A stretch of DNA of 64,000 nt. Source: RYN-230 sp963829725. Lineage in GTDB: Bacteria; Actinomycetota; Actinomycetes; Streptosporangiales; Streptosporangiaceae. Below the pieces are notes generated by a model that worked only from the letters and a program-made list of their open reading frames with translations, had not been told where the DNA came from and did not search any database. The first letter of the stretch is position 1. Each line of letters begins with the position of its first letter. Positions 15,340 through 24,666 of this stretch are shown piece by piece. The stretch is from NCBI GenBank assembly GCA_963829725.1, contig CAWHJW010000013.1, positions 1 to 64,000 of the forward strand, in the 5' to 3' direction. A program made the position numbers and the translations under genes.

Positions 15340-16142
15340 TGGCCACCCCGGCCGCGGTCCCTGGGCTGCTGCGGTTCCCGGCCGTCCGGCAGCTGCGGTT
15401 CTGGCTGACCGACTACCGGCGGACCTGGCGCGGCTCCATCTACTCCAGCGTGCTGAGCCCGCTGCTGTACCTGGGCGCCATGGGGCTCGGCCTGGGCAAG
15501 CTGGTGGATGCGCACGGCGCCGCCCGGCTGGGCGGGGTGAGCTACCTGGTCTTCCTGGCGCCCGGGCTGCTCGCGGCGACCGCGATGCAGACCGCGGTGG
15601 GGGAGTGCACCTACCCGGTGTTCGGCTCGGTCAAGTGGAACAAGACCTACCAGGCGGCCAGCGCCTCACCGCTGCGCCCGGCCGACCTGTTCCACGGTCA
15701 CCTGCTGTTCGTCGCGATGCGGCTGACCATGAACTGCGCCGCGTTCCTGGCCGTGGCGGCGGCGTTCGGCGCCATCCAGTCGCCCTGGGCGCTGGCGGCG
15801 CTGCCGGTCGCGGTGCTCACCGGGATCGCCTTCGCCACCCCGGTGGAGGCCTGGGCGGTGACCCGGACTAAGGACACCTCGCTGTCGGTTATCTACCGGT
15901 TCGGGCTGATCCCGCTGTTCCTGTTCTCCGGCACGTTCTTCCCGATCACCCAGCTCCCCAGTTGGCTGCAGCCGGTGGCCTACCTGACCCCGCTGTGGCA
16001 CGGGGTGGCGCTGTGCCGGGCGCTGATGCTCGGCGTGGCCACCCCCGCGCAGGCCGCCGAGCACCTGGGTTACCTGGTCGCGCTCGCTGTCGTGGGCCTG
16101 GCCTGGGGCAACCGGAGTTACACCAGGCGGCTGTATGTCTAA
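15339..16142 (+). CDS. ABC-2 type exporter permease (DrrB/NodJ-like), first subunit
   Basis: The 267-residue product has about six transmembrane helices and the ABC-2 signature region near residues 185-215 (SVIYRFGLIPLFLFSGTFFP). Its ATG overlaps the ATPase stop (TGATG). It pairs with the next permease to form a heterodimeric export channel. The substrate could be a lipid-linked saccharide or a drug. Confidence 0.87.
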   Translation: MATPAAVPGLLRFPAVRQLRFWLTDYRRTWRGSIYSSVLSPLLYLGAMGLGLGKLVDAHGAARLGGVSYLVFLAPGLLAATAMQTAVGECTYPVFGSVKWNKTYQAASASPLRPADLFHGHLLFVAMRLTMNCAAFLAVAAAFGAIQSPWALAALPVAVLTGIAFATPVEAWAVTRTKDTSLSVIYRFGLIPLFLFSGTFFPITQLPSWLQPVAYLTPLWHGVALCRALMLGVATPAQAAEHLGYLVALAVVGLAWGNRSYTRRLYV

Positions 16143-16959
16143 CGTCCGCACCCTCCCGCTGCGGGTATTGCCGGTCCGGCACCTGCGGGCCCGCGCCCGC
16201 GGGGCCCTGGGTGGCCGCGGCGGCCTGCACCTGGTGGAACGGCACGCGCTCGTGTACCGGCACACCTGGCTGGTGCTGGTCTCCGGTGTGGCCGAGCCGC
16301 TGTTCTACCTGCTGTCCATCGGCGTCGGGCTGGGCAGGCTGGTCGGCCAGGTGAACGGGATCAGCTACGCGGCCTTCGTGGCACCCGCCCTGCTGGCCAG
16401 TGCCTCGATGAACGGGGCGCTGTTCGACTCGACGTTCAACGTGTTCTTCCGGCTCAAGTACGAGAAGTTCTACGACGCCGCGCTGGCCACCCCGATGCGC
16501 GCCACCGACGTGGCCCTGGGGGAGATCAGCTGGGCGCTGCTGCGCGGCGGCCTGTACGCGGTGGCCTTCCTGGTCGTCATGGCGGCCATGAGGCTCATCC
16601 ACTCGTGGTGGGCGCTGGCCGCGCTGCCCGCCGCGGTGCTGACCGGGTTCGCCTTCGCCGCCGCCGGCATGGCCGCCACCACGTTCATGCGCAGCTGGCA
16701 GGACTTCGAGTTCGTCACCGTGGCGACGCTGCCGATGTTCCTGTTCTCCACCACGTTCTACCCGCTGTCGGTGTACCCGGGAGCGCTGCAGGTCGTGGTG
16801 GAGTGCACGCCGCTGTACCAGAGTGTCGTCGTGCTGCGCGGCCTCACCCTGGGTGAGGTCGGCCCGGGCCTGCTCGCGCACGCCGCCTACCTGGCGGTGA
16901 TGGGCCTGGCCGGCCTGGTCCTGGCCGGCCGCCGGATCGGCCGCCTGCTGCTCCGCTAG
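16135..16959 (+). CDS. ABC-2 type exporter permease, second subunit
   Basis: The 274-residue product has the same six-helix ABC-2 layout as its neighbour, with the segment LPMFLFSTTFYPLSVYP in the ABC-2 signature position. It begins with an eight-base overlap into the previous gene, so the three form one operon. The two permeases are clearly diverged paralogs, which suggests an asymmetric channel. No resistance or biosynthesis gene nearby reveals the substrate. Confidence 0.87.
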   Translation: MSNVRTLPLRVLPVRHLRARARGALGGRGGLHLVERHALVYRHTWLVLVSGVAEPLFYLLSIGVGLGRLVGQVNGISYAAFVAPALLASASMNGALFDSTFNVFFRLKYEKFYDAALATPMRATDVALGEISWALLRGGLYAVAFLVVMAAMRLIHSWWALAALPAAVLTGFAFAAAGMAATTFMRSWQDFEFVTVATLPMFLFSTTFYPLSVYPGALQVVVECTPLYQSVVVLRGLTLGEVGPGLLAHAAYLAVMGLAGLVLAGRRIGRLLLR

Positions 16960-16971
16960 CCGCCCGCGCAC

Positions 16972-17100
16972 CGTCCTGGCCGGCAGCGGCAGGTCATGGC
17001 CCTGCGGCTGTTCCTGGACCTGGACGCCAATCGCACCGCGGAGGTGCCCGGCATCGCGCGGGCCGTGAACCTTTCATCTGGCCCGGCCCCGGCAGGTTAG
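16972..17100 (+). pseudogene. Remnant of an ECF sigma factor, region 4
   Basis: In one frame this stretch reads RQRQVMALRLFLDLDANRTA and continues to GIA before running into unrelated codons and a TAG at 17098. The pattern (Arg-Gln-Arg-x-Val-x-x-Leu-Arg, then LDLD, then T-A-x-x-x-GIA) is that of helix-turn-helix region 4.2 in ECF sigma factors. No regions 2 or upstream sigma sequence are present. It is probably a decayed gene fragment between the exporter operon and the DUF2079 gene. Confidence 0.45.
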
Positions 17101-17144
17101 GCTGCGACCAGGCGACCAGGCGGCGCGGAGGGGCAGCGGGACGC

Positions 17145-18722
17145 ATGATCAGGACCGGCGGTCACCGGCCCGAGCCGGGATCCGGCGCCGCGGCGGCGGC
17201 CGGGCCGGCCACAGCCCGGCCTGCCCGGCCGCGGCCCGACTGGGCGGGATGGCTGATCGTGGCCGTGGTGCTGGCCGCCTACCTGATCATCTCGCTGTCC
17301 CGCTACCTGCGCCTGGCGCCGGGATCCTGGGACCTGGGCATCTTCACCGAGTACGTGCGCCAGCTGGCCCACCTGCGGGCCCCGGTGGTCAACATCCACG
17401 GTCCCGGGTTCAACCTGCTCGGCGACCATTTCCAGCCGATCGTGGCGCTGATCGTCCCGTTCTTCCTGCTCTTCCCCAGCCCGGCCACGCTGCTGGTGGC
17501 CCAGGCGCTGCTGACCGCGGTCTCGGTGATCCCGGTGAGCCGGGCCGCCGCGGCCACCCTCGGCCGGGGCGCCGGATGGGCCATCGGCGCGGCCTACGGG
17601 CTCTCCTGGGGCCTGGCGCAGATGATCGACTTCGACTTCCACGAGATCGCGTTCGCCGTCCCGCTGCTCGCCTTCTCGCTGTCGGCCCTGGTGCGCGGGC
17701 GGATCCGGCCCGCCGTGCTCTGGGCGCTGCCGCTGGTCTTCGTGAAGGAGGACCAGGGATTCACCGTGGCCGCCCTGGGCATCGTGATGATGCTGGCCGG
17801 GGCGGGCTGGCGGCAGCGGGCCGGGCGGCCGGCCGAAGCCGGGGAATCCGGCGTGGCGGGGCGGCGGGCCGGGTGGCTGCGCTGGGCGGACAGCCCGGTG
17901 CGCGGCGGGCTGGTGCTGGTCATCTGGGGGCTGGCCTGGTCGGTGCTGGCCATCGCGGTGATCATCCCGCACTTCAACGCGGCCCATCAGTACCCGTACT
18001 GGACCGACGGCGGGGCATTGCGCCCCGGGGCCGCGCACTCCACGCTGGCCACGGTGGCAAGCCAGTTCGGCGTCTCCTGGGTCGCGAAACTGCGCACCAC
18101 GCTGCTGATCAGCCTGCCGGTGGCGTTCCTCGCGCTGGGCTCCCCGGTGGCGGCGGTGGCACTGCCCAGCCTCGCGCTTCGTTTCGTATCAACCAACAGT
18201 GCGTACTGGGGCTCTGGCTTTCATTACAACGCCACCGTGATGCCCATCGTCTTCCTGGCCGCGATCGACGCGCTGGCCCGGGCCCGGGCGGGCAGCGACC
18301 GGCGGTGGGTGGCCGTGGCCACCACCCGGGCCGCCCCGGCCCTGATGGTGGCGCTGGCCGCGCTCATCGCCCCGGAGTTCCCGCTGCAGGACGTGTGGCA
18401 GCCGGGCACCTACCAGATCGGGCTGCACGTCCAGGCGGAGGACGCGGCGATGGCCCGGGTGCCGCCGGGCAGCACGGTCGAGGCCACGCTGACCATGATC
18501 GCCCCGCTGGCCGCGCGGGACGACACCTACTGGATCGGCACCAGCGGCAACCCGGCGCCCGGCTGGATCGTGTTCGACCAGAGCGACAGCGGCTGGAGCC
18601 CGGCCCCGGCGAACCCGCTCGCCTTCGTCGAGCAGCGCCACGGGGGCGCGGTCTACCGGCAGGTCTTCGTGGATAACGACGTGTACGTGTTCCGCCGGGT
18701 GAGCGGGACGCCTGGCCGCTAG
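17145..18722 (+). CDS. DUF2079-family polytopic membrane protein
   Basis: The 525-residue product has a short Gly/Ala/Pro-rich cytosolic N-terminus and about ten transmembrane helices. The DUF2079 pattern is visible: WDLGIFTEYVRQLAH after the first helix, GDHFQP in the first large loop and VKEDQGF later. The family is related to membrane-bound glycosyltransferases of the GT-C type, and the first-loop Asp and later Glu/Asp residues fit that. The donor, likely a polyprenyl-phosphate sugar, is inferred. It has its own 44-base leader after the sigma remnant. Confidence 0.82.
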   Translation: MIRTGGHRPEPGSGAAAAAGPATARPARPRPDWAGWLIVAVVLAAYLIISLSRYLRLAPGSWDLGIFTEYVRQLAHLRAPVVNIHGPGFNLLGDHFQPIVALIVPFFLLFPSPATLLVAQALLTAVSVIPVSRAAAATLGRGAGWAIGAAYGLSWGLAQMIDFDFHEIAFAVPLLAFSLSALVRGRIRPAVLWALPLVFVKEDQGFTVAALGIVMMLAGAGWRQRAGRPAEAGESGVAGRRAGWLRWADSPVRGGLVLVIWGLAWSVLAIAVIIPHFNAAHQYPYWTDGGALRPGAAHSTLATVASQFGVSWVAKLRTTLLISLPVAFLALGSPVAAVALPSLALRFVSTNSAYWGSGFHYNATVMPIVFLAAIDALARARAGSDRRWVAVATTRAAPALMVALAALIAPEFPLQDVWQPGTYQIGLHVQAEDAAMARVPPGSTVEATLTMIAPLAARDDTYWIGTSGNPAPGWIVFDQSDSGWSPAPANPLAFVEQRHGGAVYRQVFVDNDVYVFRRVSGTPGR

Positions 18723-18776
18723 ATCGGGCTACCGGGCAGTAGGTAGAGTCGTCAGCGCACCGTATGGAGGACCCTG

Positions 18777-20018
18777 ATGGACTTCGGGTATGACGTGCGC
18801 ACGGAGGACTTCCGCAAGCGCCTCCTCGCGTTCATGGACGAATGCGTGTACCCGGCCGAGCCGCGTTTCGCCGCGCAGGTGGCGGAGAACCGGCAGGCCG
18901 GAGCCCCGTGGGTGCGTCCCGCGGTGATCGCCGAGCTCAAGGCGGAAGCCCGGTCGCGCGGGCTGTGGAACCTGTTCCTGGCCCACCACCCCGACGGCGC
19001 GGGGCTGACCAACCTGCAGTACGCGCCGCTGGCCGAGATCACCGGGCGCAGCCCCGCGCTGGCCCCGGAGGCGCTCAACTGCGCCGCCCCGGACACCGGG
19101 AACATGGAGCTGCTGGCCGAGTTCGGCTCCGCCCGGCAGCGGGAACGCTGGCTGCGGCCGCTGCTGGACGGGGAGATCCGGTCGGCTTTCTGCATGACCG
19201 AGCCGGACGTGGCGTCATCCGATGCGACGAATATCACAACGCGGATCGAGCGGTCCGGGGACGAGTACGTCATCAACGGGCGGAAGTGGTGGTCCTCCGG
19301 GGCGATGAACCCGGAGTGCGAGATCTTCATCGTGATGGGCCGGACCGCCGCCGGCGGGGACCCGCACCGGCAGCAGTCGATGATCCTGGTGCCCCGGGAC
19401 ACCCCCGGCGTGCAGGTCCGCCGGGGCATCACGCTGTTCGGGTATGACGACGCGCCGCACGGCGGGCACGCCGAGGTGCTGTTCACCGATGTCCGGGTGC
19501 CCGCGGCCAACCTGATCGCCGAGGAGGGCGACGGATTCGGCATCGCCCAGGCCCGGCTCGGCCCGGGCCGGATCCACCACTGCATGCGGCTGATCGGCGC
19601 GTCCGAGCGGGCCCTGGAGCTGATGTGCCAGCGGGTCAGCACCCGGACCGCGTTCGGCGGGCCGCTCGCCGACCAGGGCGTGGTGCAGGGCTGGGTCGCC
19701 GAGTCCCGGGTGCGGATCGAGCAGGCCCGGCTGCTGGTGCTCAAGACGGCCTGGCTGATGGACACGGCCGGGAACAAGGGCGCGCACACCGAGATCCAGG
19801 CCATCAAGATCGTCACCCCGGCCATGGCCGAGTGGGTGATCGACAAGGCCATCCAGGCCCACGGCGCGGCCGGGGTCAGCCAGGACTTCCCCCTGGCCTT
19901 CCTGTGGGCCAACGCCCGCTCGCTGCGTTTCGCGGATGGCCCGGACGAGGTGCACAAGCGCTCGCTGGCCCGGCGGGAACTGCGCCGTTACCGGGCCGAG
20001 AGGGAGGCCGCCGGGTGA
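18777..20018 (+). CDS. Acyl-CoA dehydrogenase, ACAD10/11-like
   Basis: The 413-residue flavoprotein has the three ACAD domains: an alpha-helical N-terminal part, the middle beta domain with FCMTEPDVASSDATNI and WWSSGAMNPEC, and a C-terminal helical FAD domain ending FADGPDEVHKRSLARREL. That ending is the ACAD10/11 type, which favours unusual or branched acyl-CoAs. ATG 18777 has GGAGG seven bases upstream. A 148-base gap separates it from the SDR-ACAD operon that follows, but it may act in the same pathway. Confidence 0.88.
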   Translation: MDFGYDVRTEDFRKRLLAFMDECVYPAEPRFAAQVAENRQAGAPWVRPAVIAELKAEARSRGLWNLFLAHHPDGAGLTNLQYAPLAEITGRSPALAPEALNCAAPDTGNMELLAEFGSARQRERWLRPLLDGEIRSAFCMTEPDVASSDATNITTRIERSGDEYVINGRKWWSSGAMNPECEIFIVMGRTAAGGDPHRQQSMILVPRDTPGVQVRRGITLFGYDDAPHGGHAEVLFTDVRVPAANLIAEEGDGFGIAQARLGPGRIHHCMRLIGASERALELMCQRVSTRTAFGGPLADQGVVQGWVAESRVRIEQARLLVLKTAWLMDTAGNKGAHTEIQAIKIVTPAMAEWVIDKAIQAHGAAGVSQDFPLAFLWANARSLRFADGPDEVHKRSLARRELRRYRAEREAAG

Positions 20019-20166
20019 CCCGGCACCGGGCTGCCCTGGTGACCGGCTGCCGCGATGGCGTGCCGATTGGCTGCCAAGCGGGGCCTTCTGGCCCTGGTGA
20101 GTGGTTCCCTGCAGGTGGCACGGTCACGGGTGGGACTGACTAGCTCGAAGGACAGGAGTGACTGAC

Positions 20167-20928
20167 ATGCCAGAAAATCAGCAACGGGTCGCCATCGTCA
20201 CCGGTGCCGCCCGCGGGATCGGTGCCGCCGTCGCCAAACGGCTCGCCGCCGACGGGATGGCTGTCGGCGTGCTTGACCTGGACACGGACCTCTGCAAGGA
20301 CACGGTGCAGGCGATCGAGTCGGCTGGCGGCCGGGCCCTTGCGGTCGGCGCCGACGTGAGCCAGGCGGACCAGGTGCAGGCGGCCGTTGACGCCGTCGCC
20401 ACCGAGCTCGGGCCGCCCACGGTGCTGGTGAACAACGCCGGGGTCCTGCGGGACAACCTGCTGTTCAAGATGTCCGTGGAGGACTGGGACCTGGTCCTGG
20501 GCGTGCACCTGCGCGGTGCCTTCCTGATGGCCAAGGCTGCCCAGAAGCACATGGTGGACGCGAACTACGGCCGGATCATCAACCTGTCCTCCAGCTCGGC
20601 GCTGGGCAACCGCGGCCAGGCGAACTACTCCGCGGCCAAGGCGGGCATGCAGGGCTTCACCAAGACCCTGGCCAAGGAGCTGGGCCGGTACTCGATCACC
20701 GCGAACGCGGTCGCGCCGGGGTTCATCGTCACCGACATGACCGCGGCGACCGCGGCCCGGATGAAGATGAGCTTCGAGGACTTCCAGGCGTTGGCGGCCA
20801 AGCAGATCGCGGTCGGCCGGGTCGGCCAGCCCGAGGATGTCGCGCACACCATCTCCTACCTGGCCAGCGACGGAGCGGGGTATGTATCCGGCCAGGTCAT
20901 CTACGTGGCTGGCGGGCCGCTTAATTGA
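20167..20928 (+). CDS. Short-chain dehydrogenase/reductase, FabG-like
   Basis: The 253-residue product is a classical SDR: TGAARGIG cofactor motif, NNAG, catalytic Ser in LSSSSALGNRG, and the Tyr-Lys pair in YSAAKAG. The C-terminal PEDVAHTISYLASD and GQVIYVAGG are FabG-like. ATG 20167 is preferred to GTG 20158 because CAGGAG lies eight bases before it. It probably oxidises or reduces a hydroxyacyl/ketoacyl-CoA alongside the two acyl-CoA dehydrogenases that follow with overlapping starts. Confidence 0.87.
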   Translation: MPENQQRVAIVTGAARGIGAAVAKRLAADGMAVGVLDLDTDLCKDTVQAIESAGGRALAVGADVSQADQVQAAVDAVATELGPPTVLVNNAGVLRDNLLFKMSVEDWDLVLGVHLRGAFLMAKAAQKHMVDANYGRIINLSSSSALGNRGQANYSAAKAGMQGFTKTLAKELGRYSITANAVAPGFIVTDMTAATAARMKMSFEDFQALAAKQIAVGRVGQPEDVAHTISYLASDGAGYVSGQVIYVAGGPLN

Positions 20929-22142
20929 CAGTCGATCAGGACGCAACCCCGGCCAGCGCGGGCCCGCTCCATGAGCGGGTCCGCGCGTTCCTGGCCAGCC
21001 ACGACCCGGCCCGGATGCCCCGGCTGGAATTCCTGCGGGCCCGGTTCGACGCCGGCCTGGCCGCCGTGCACTACCCGCCCGGCCTGGGCGGGCAGGGCCT
21101 GCCCCGGGCGCTGCAGCCCGCGGTGGACGCCGAGTTCGCCGCGGCTGGCGCCCCGACAAACCAGCCGGAACGCAATCCGATCGGCCTGGGCATGGCCGCA
21201 CCCACGATCGTGGCGTTCGGTAGCCAAGAGCAGAAAGCGCGCTGGCTGCGCCCGCTGTGGACGGGTGAGGAGATCTGGTGCCAGCTGTTCAGCGAGCCGG
21301 GCGCGGGCTCTGACCTGGCCGGCCTGGGCACCCGCGCGGTACACCAGGACGGCCCGGGCGGCGGGCAGTGGGTGGTCAACGGGCAGAAGGTCTGGACCTC
21401 CGTGGCGCACCACGCGCAGTGGGGCCTGCTGCTCGCCCGCACCGACCCGGACGTGCCCAAGCACGCTGGGCTGAGCTACTTCGGCTGCGACATGACCGGC
21501 GCCGGGGTGGAGGTCCGGCCGCTGCGCCAGCTCACCGGTGAGGCCGAGTTCAACGAGGTGTTCCTGACCGGGCTGGTGGTCCCCGACACCGACCGGATCG
21601 GCGCGGTGGGCGAGGGCTGGCGGGTCGCCCAGGGCACGCTGATGAACGAGCGGGTGTCCATCGGCGGCACCCCGGTGCCCCGCGAGGGCGGGATGATCGG
21701 CCCGGCCGTGCGGACCTGGCGGGAGCACCCCGAGCTGCGCACCCCGGGCCTGCACGACCGGATGCTGCGGCTGTGGGCCGACGCGGAGGTGGCCCGGCTT
21801 GCCTCCGAGCGGCTGCGCCAGCAGCTGGCCGCGGGGCACCCCGGCCCGGAAGGGTCCGCGGCCAAGCTGGTCTTCGCCCGGCTCAACCAGGAGATCAGCG
21901 CGTTCGAGGTCGAGCTGGCGGGGGCGGGCGGGCTGCGCTACGACGACTGGACGATGCGCCGCTCCGGCGCCGTCGACTTCTACGGCCGTGATGTTGGCTA
22001 CCGCTACCTGCGGTCCCGGGGCAACTCCATCGAGGGCGGCACCTCCGAGATCCTGCGCAACATCATCGCCGAGCGGGTTCTCGGCCTGCCCGCCGAGCCC
22101 CGCACCGACACCCGCGTGCCCTGGAAGGACCTGCCCCGGTGA
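20925..22142 (+). CDS. Acyl-CoA dehydrogenase, first of an adjacent pair
   Basis: The 405-residue protein shows the ACAD middle domain (QLFSEPGAGSDLAGL, WTSVAHHAQWG) and the C-terminal flavin motif RGNSIEGGTSEILRNIIAER. Its TTG start overlaps the SDR stop (TTGA), indicating translational coupling. The next gene is a second, smaller ACAD overlapping its stop. Adjacent FadE pairs in actinobacteria (for example in steroid side-chain degradation) form alpha2-beta2 heterotetramers, which is a plausible model here. Confidence 0.87.
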   Translation: MTVDQDATPASAGPLHERVRAFLASHDPARMPRLEFLRARFDAGLAAVHYPPGLGGQGLPRALQPAVDAEFAAAGAPTNQPERNPIGLGMAAPTIVAFGSQEQKARWLRPLWTGEEIWCQLFSEPGAGSDLAGLGTRAVHQDGPGGGQWVVNGQKVWTSVAHHAQWGLLLARTDPDVPKHAGLSYFGCDMTGAGVEVRPLRQLTGEAEFNEVFLTGLVVPDTDRIGAVGEGWRVAQGTLMNERVSIGGTPVPREGGMIGPAVRTWREHPELRTPGLHDRMLRLWADAEVARLASERLRQQLAAGHPGPEGSAAKLVFARLNQEISAFEVELAGAGGLRYDDWTMRRSGAVDFYGRDVGYRYLRSRGNSIEGGTSEILRNIIAERVLGLPAEPRTDTRVPWKDLPR

Positions 22143-23322
22143 GCATCGTGGCCGCGGATCGCGGCCTACCCAGCCTGACCTACAGCGAGGCCGGGGAGGA
22201 CCTGCGCGGCGCCCTCCGCTCGCTGCTCGCCCAGCGCAGCGACTGGCCCGCGGTCCTGGCCCGGACCGAGACCAGCGAGACTTACGACACCGGCCTGTGG
22301 CAGGTGCTGGCCGCCGAGGTCGGCTGCGCCGGCCTGCTGATCCCGGAGAGCGACGGCGGCGCCGGCGCGGGCTACCAGGAGATGGCCGTGGTCGCCGAGG
22401 AGGCGGGCCGGGCGGTCGCGCCGGTCCCGTACCTGGGCAGCGCGGTCCTGGCCACCGCGGCGGCGCTGAGCGCCGGTGACCGCGCGCTGCTCGGCGGCCT
22501 GGCCTCCGGCGAGCTGACCGCCACGCTGGCCGTGCCCTTCGCCACCCGGCCGGTCCCGGCCGGGTCCGGGGGCCTGCCCGGCGAGGTCCGGGTGGTGAGC
22601 CCCGAGCCGGGCGACCCGGCTGGCCTGACCCGGCTGTCCGGCACCGTGACCGGGGTGGCCGATGCGCTGCCCGCCTCGGTCCTGCTGGTGCCCGCGGACG
22701 GCGTCCCGGCCGGGCTGTACGCGGTGCAGGCCGGTGCGCCGGGCCTGACCCGGTCCCCGGTGGTGTCGCTGGACCAGACCCGCCAGCTGGCCGACCTGTC
22801 GCTGGACCGGGTGCCCGCGCGGTCGCTGGTGACCGGCCCGGCGGCCTCGGCGGCCGTGGCCGCCGCCCTGGCCGCCGGGGCGGCCATGCTCGCCGCCGAG
22901 CAGCTCGGCCTGGCCGAGCGGTGCCTCGAGCTGACCGTCGGCTACCTCAAGGAGCGGTACCAGTTCGCCCGGCCGGTGGGCTCGTTCCAGGCCCTCAAGC
23001 ACCGGCTCGCCGACCTGTGGGTGGCCATCAGCCAGGCCCGGGCGGCCAGCCGCTACGCGGCGGCCTGCCTGTCCGGCGGCGACCCCGATGCTCCGGTCGC
23101 GGTGGCCCTGGCCAAGGCGGCCTGCGGCGATGCCGCGGCGCTCGCTGCCCAGGAATGCGTCCAGCTGCACGGCGGCATCGGCTTCACCTGGGAGCACCCG
23201 GCGCACCTGTACCTGAAGCGGGCCAAGAGCACCTCGATCGCGTTCGGCGCGCCGGACTGGCACCGGTCCACCCTGGCCGTCCTGGCCGGCCTGCCCCGGC
23301 TCCGGCCGCCGGTACCCGGTGA
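22139..23322 (+). CDS. Acyl-CoA dehydrogenase, second of the pair; probable 3' frameshift
   Basis: The protein of about 394 residues has an ACAD fold with low-complexity Ala/Val stretches in the middle domain and the FadE-type ending QLHGGIGFTWEHPAHLYLKR. It starts at GTG 22139 overlapping the previous stop (GTGA). As written, its frame misses a stop and runs on past 23322 into the SDR in the wrong frame. Restoring one base in the C-run near 23294-23297 gives a short natural tail ending at TGA 23320-23322, which overlaps the next GTG exactly like its neighbours. It probably pairs with the upstream ACAD. Confidence 0.8.
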
Positions 23323-24091
23323 GGTCCGTCGGCGGCGCCGGGGTCGTGGTCACCGGCGCGGGCAGCGGCATCGGCGCCGCGCTGGCCCGCCGGTTCGCCG
23401 CCGAGGGCGCCCGGGTCGTGGTGAACGACATCGACCCGGCGGCCGCCGGGGCCGTCGCCGCGTCGTGCGGCGCCATCCCGCTGGCCGGGGACGCGGCCAG
23501 CGCGGCAGGCGTGGCCGGGCTGATCCGCGACGCCTCGGCCCGGCTCGGCGGCATCGACCTGTACTGCGCCAACGCGGGGATCGCCCGGGAAGGCGGCGCC
23601 GACGCCAGCGAGCTGGACTGGGAGGACTGCTGGCAGGTCAACGTGATGGCCCACGTCCGGGCGGCCCGGCTGCTGCTCGGGCCGTGGCTGGACCGCGGCC
23701 AGGGCCACCTGATCTGCACTGTCTCCGCGGCCGGGCTGCTCACCATGCTCGGCTCGGCGCCGTACTCGGTAACCAAGCACGCCGCGCTGGCCTTCGCGGA
23801 GTGGCTGGCGGCCAGCTACTCCCACCGCGGCATCACCGTGCAGGCGCTCTGCCCCCAGGGGGTGCGGACCCCGCTGCTGGACGCGGCCGGGCCGGCCAGG
23901 CCCTGCTCGGCGAGGCGGCGATCAGCCCCGAGGCGGTGGCCGACGCGGTGCTGGCCGGCCTGGCCGGCGGGCGGTTCCTCATCCTGCCGCACCCGGAGGT
24001 GGCGGGGATGTACGCCCGCCGGGCCGGCGACCCGGACCGGTGGCTGACCGGGATGAACCGGCTGCAGCAGCAGGTCGAGCAGCTGCCTTGA
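23319..24091 (+). pseudogene. Short-chain dehydrogenase with one frameshift
   Basis: From GTG 23319 the frame shows VVVTGAGSGIGAAL, the NDI after strand 2, ANAG, and the catalytic Tyr-Lys in YSVTKHA. At about 23887-23899 the frame shifts: the homologous C-terminus (ALLGEAAISPEAVADAVLAG to the end at 24091) continues in another frame. One missing base in the GGCCGGGCCGG tract restores a normal SDR of about 257 residues. It belongs to the SDR-ACAD-ACAD-SDR operon. Either the gene is freshly inactivated or the assembly dropped a base. Confidence 0.75.
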
Positions 24092-24145
24092 GAAGTCCTG
24101 ACCGGTAACCCGCGAGGGATGCCCGCCGTGGGGCATGCTGTCGGC

Positions 24146-24622
24146 ATGAAGCCGGCTATGGGGATGCTGCACCATCTGGAACTCTGGGTGCCTGACCTGA
24201 GCCAGGCCGAGCACACCTGGGGCTGGCTGCTCGGCGCGCTCGGCTACGAGATCTACCAGCAGTGGCCTGAGGGCACGAGCTGGCGGTCCGGCGACATGTA
24301 CATCGTGCTGGAGCAGTCACCGGCGCGCAGCGCGTTCCGGCATGACCGGCACCGGCCCGGGCTGAACCATCTGGCCTTCCACGTCACCGACCAGGCCACC
24401 GTGGACCAGATGGTGGGCGAGGCGCTGCTGCACGGCTGGCGGCTGCTGTTCGCCGATCGCCACCCGTACGCCGGGGGAGAGCAGCACTACGCCGCGTACC
24501 TGGAGGACCGGGACGGGTACGAGGTGGAACTGGTCGCGATTCCGGACGGCCAGCACAGCGAGGGCCGCCACAGCGTGCCCGGCCCCCCCGACGGCCCCGA
24601 CCGCCCGCAGGAACGCCGCTGA
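24146..24622 (+). CDS. VOC-superfamily protein (glyoxalase-like)
   Basis: The 158-residue product has metal-ligand positions in HHLELWVPDL, in LNHLAFHV and in the final strand YEVELVAIP. It resembles small lactoylglutathione-lyase-like proteins. ATG 24146 is preferred over GTG/ATG codons upstream because the conserved fold begins right after it. It follows the SDR by 54 bases and may or may not be in that operon. The C-terminus is polar and probably disordered. Confidence 0.75.
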   Translation: MKPAMGMLHHLELWVPDLSQAEHTWGWLLGALGYEIYQQWPEGTSWRSGDMYIVLEQSPARSAFRHDRHRPGLNHLAFHVTDQATVDQMVGEALLHGWRLLFADRHPYAGGEQHYAAYLEDRDGYEVELVAIPDGQHSEGRHSVPGPPDGPDRPQERR

Positions 24623-24666
24623 CCCGGGCGGTGCCAGCCCGGGGAGCGCCCCCGGGCTAACCCCGC

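Noticed and set aside
22139..24091. One long open frame spanning the acyl-CoA dehydrogenase and the end of the SDR, suggesting a fusion protein.
   Set aside because: The middle part (about 23323-23890) is Arg-rich out-of-frame sequence; the SDR reads properly in another frame. Two single-base shifts explain it better than a fusion.
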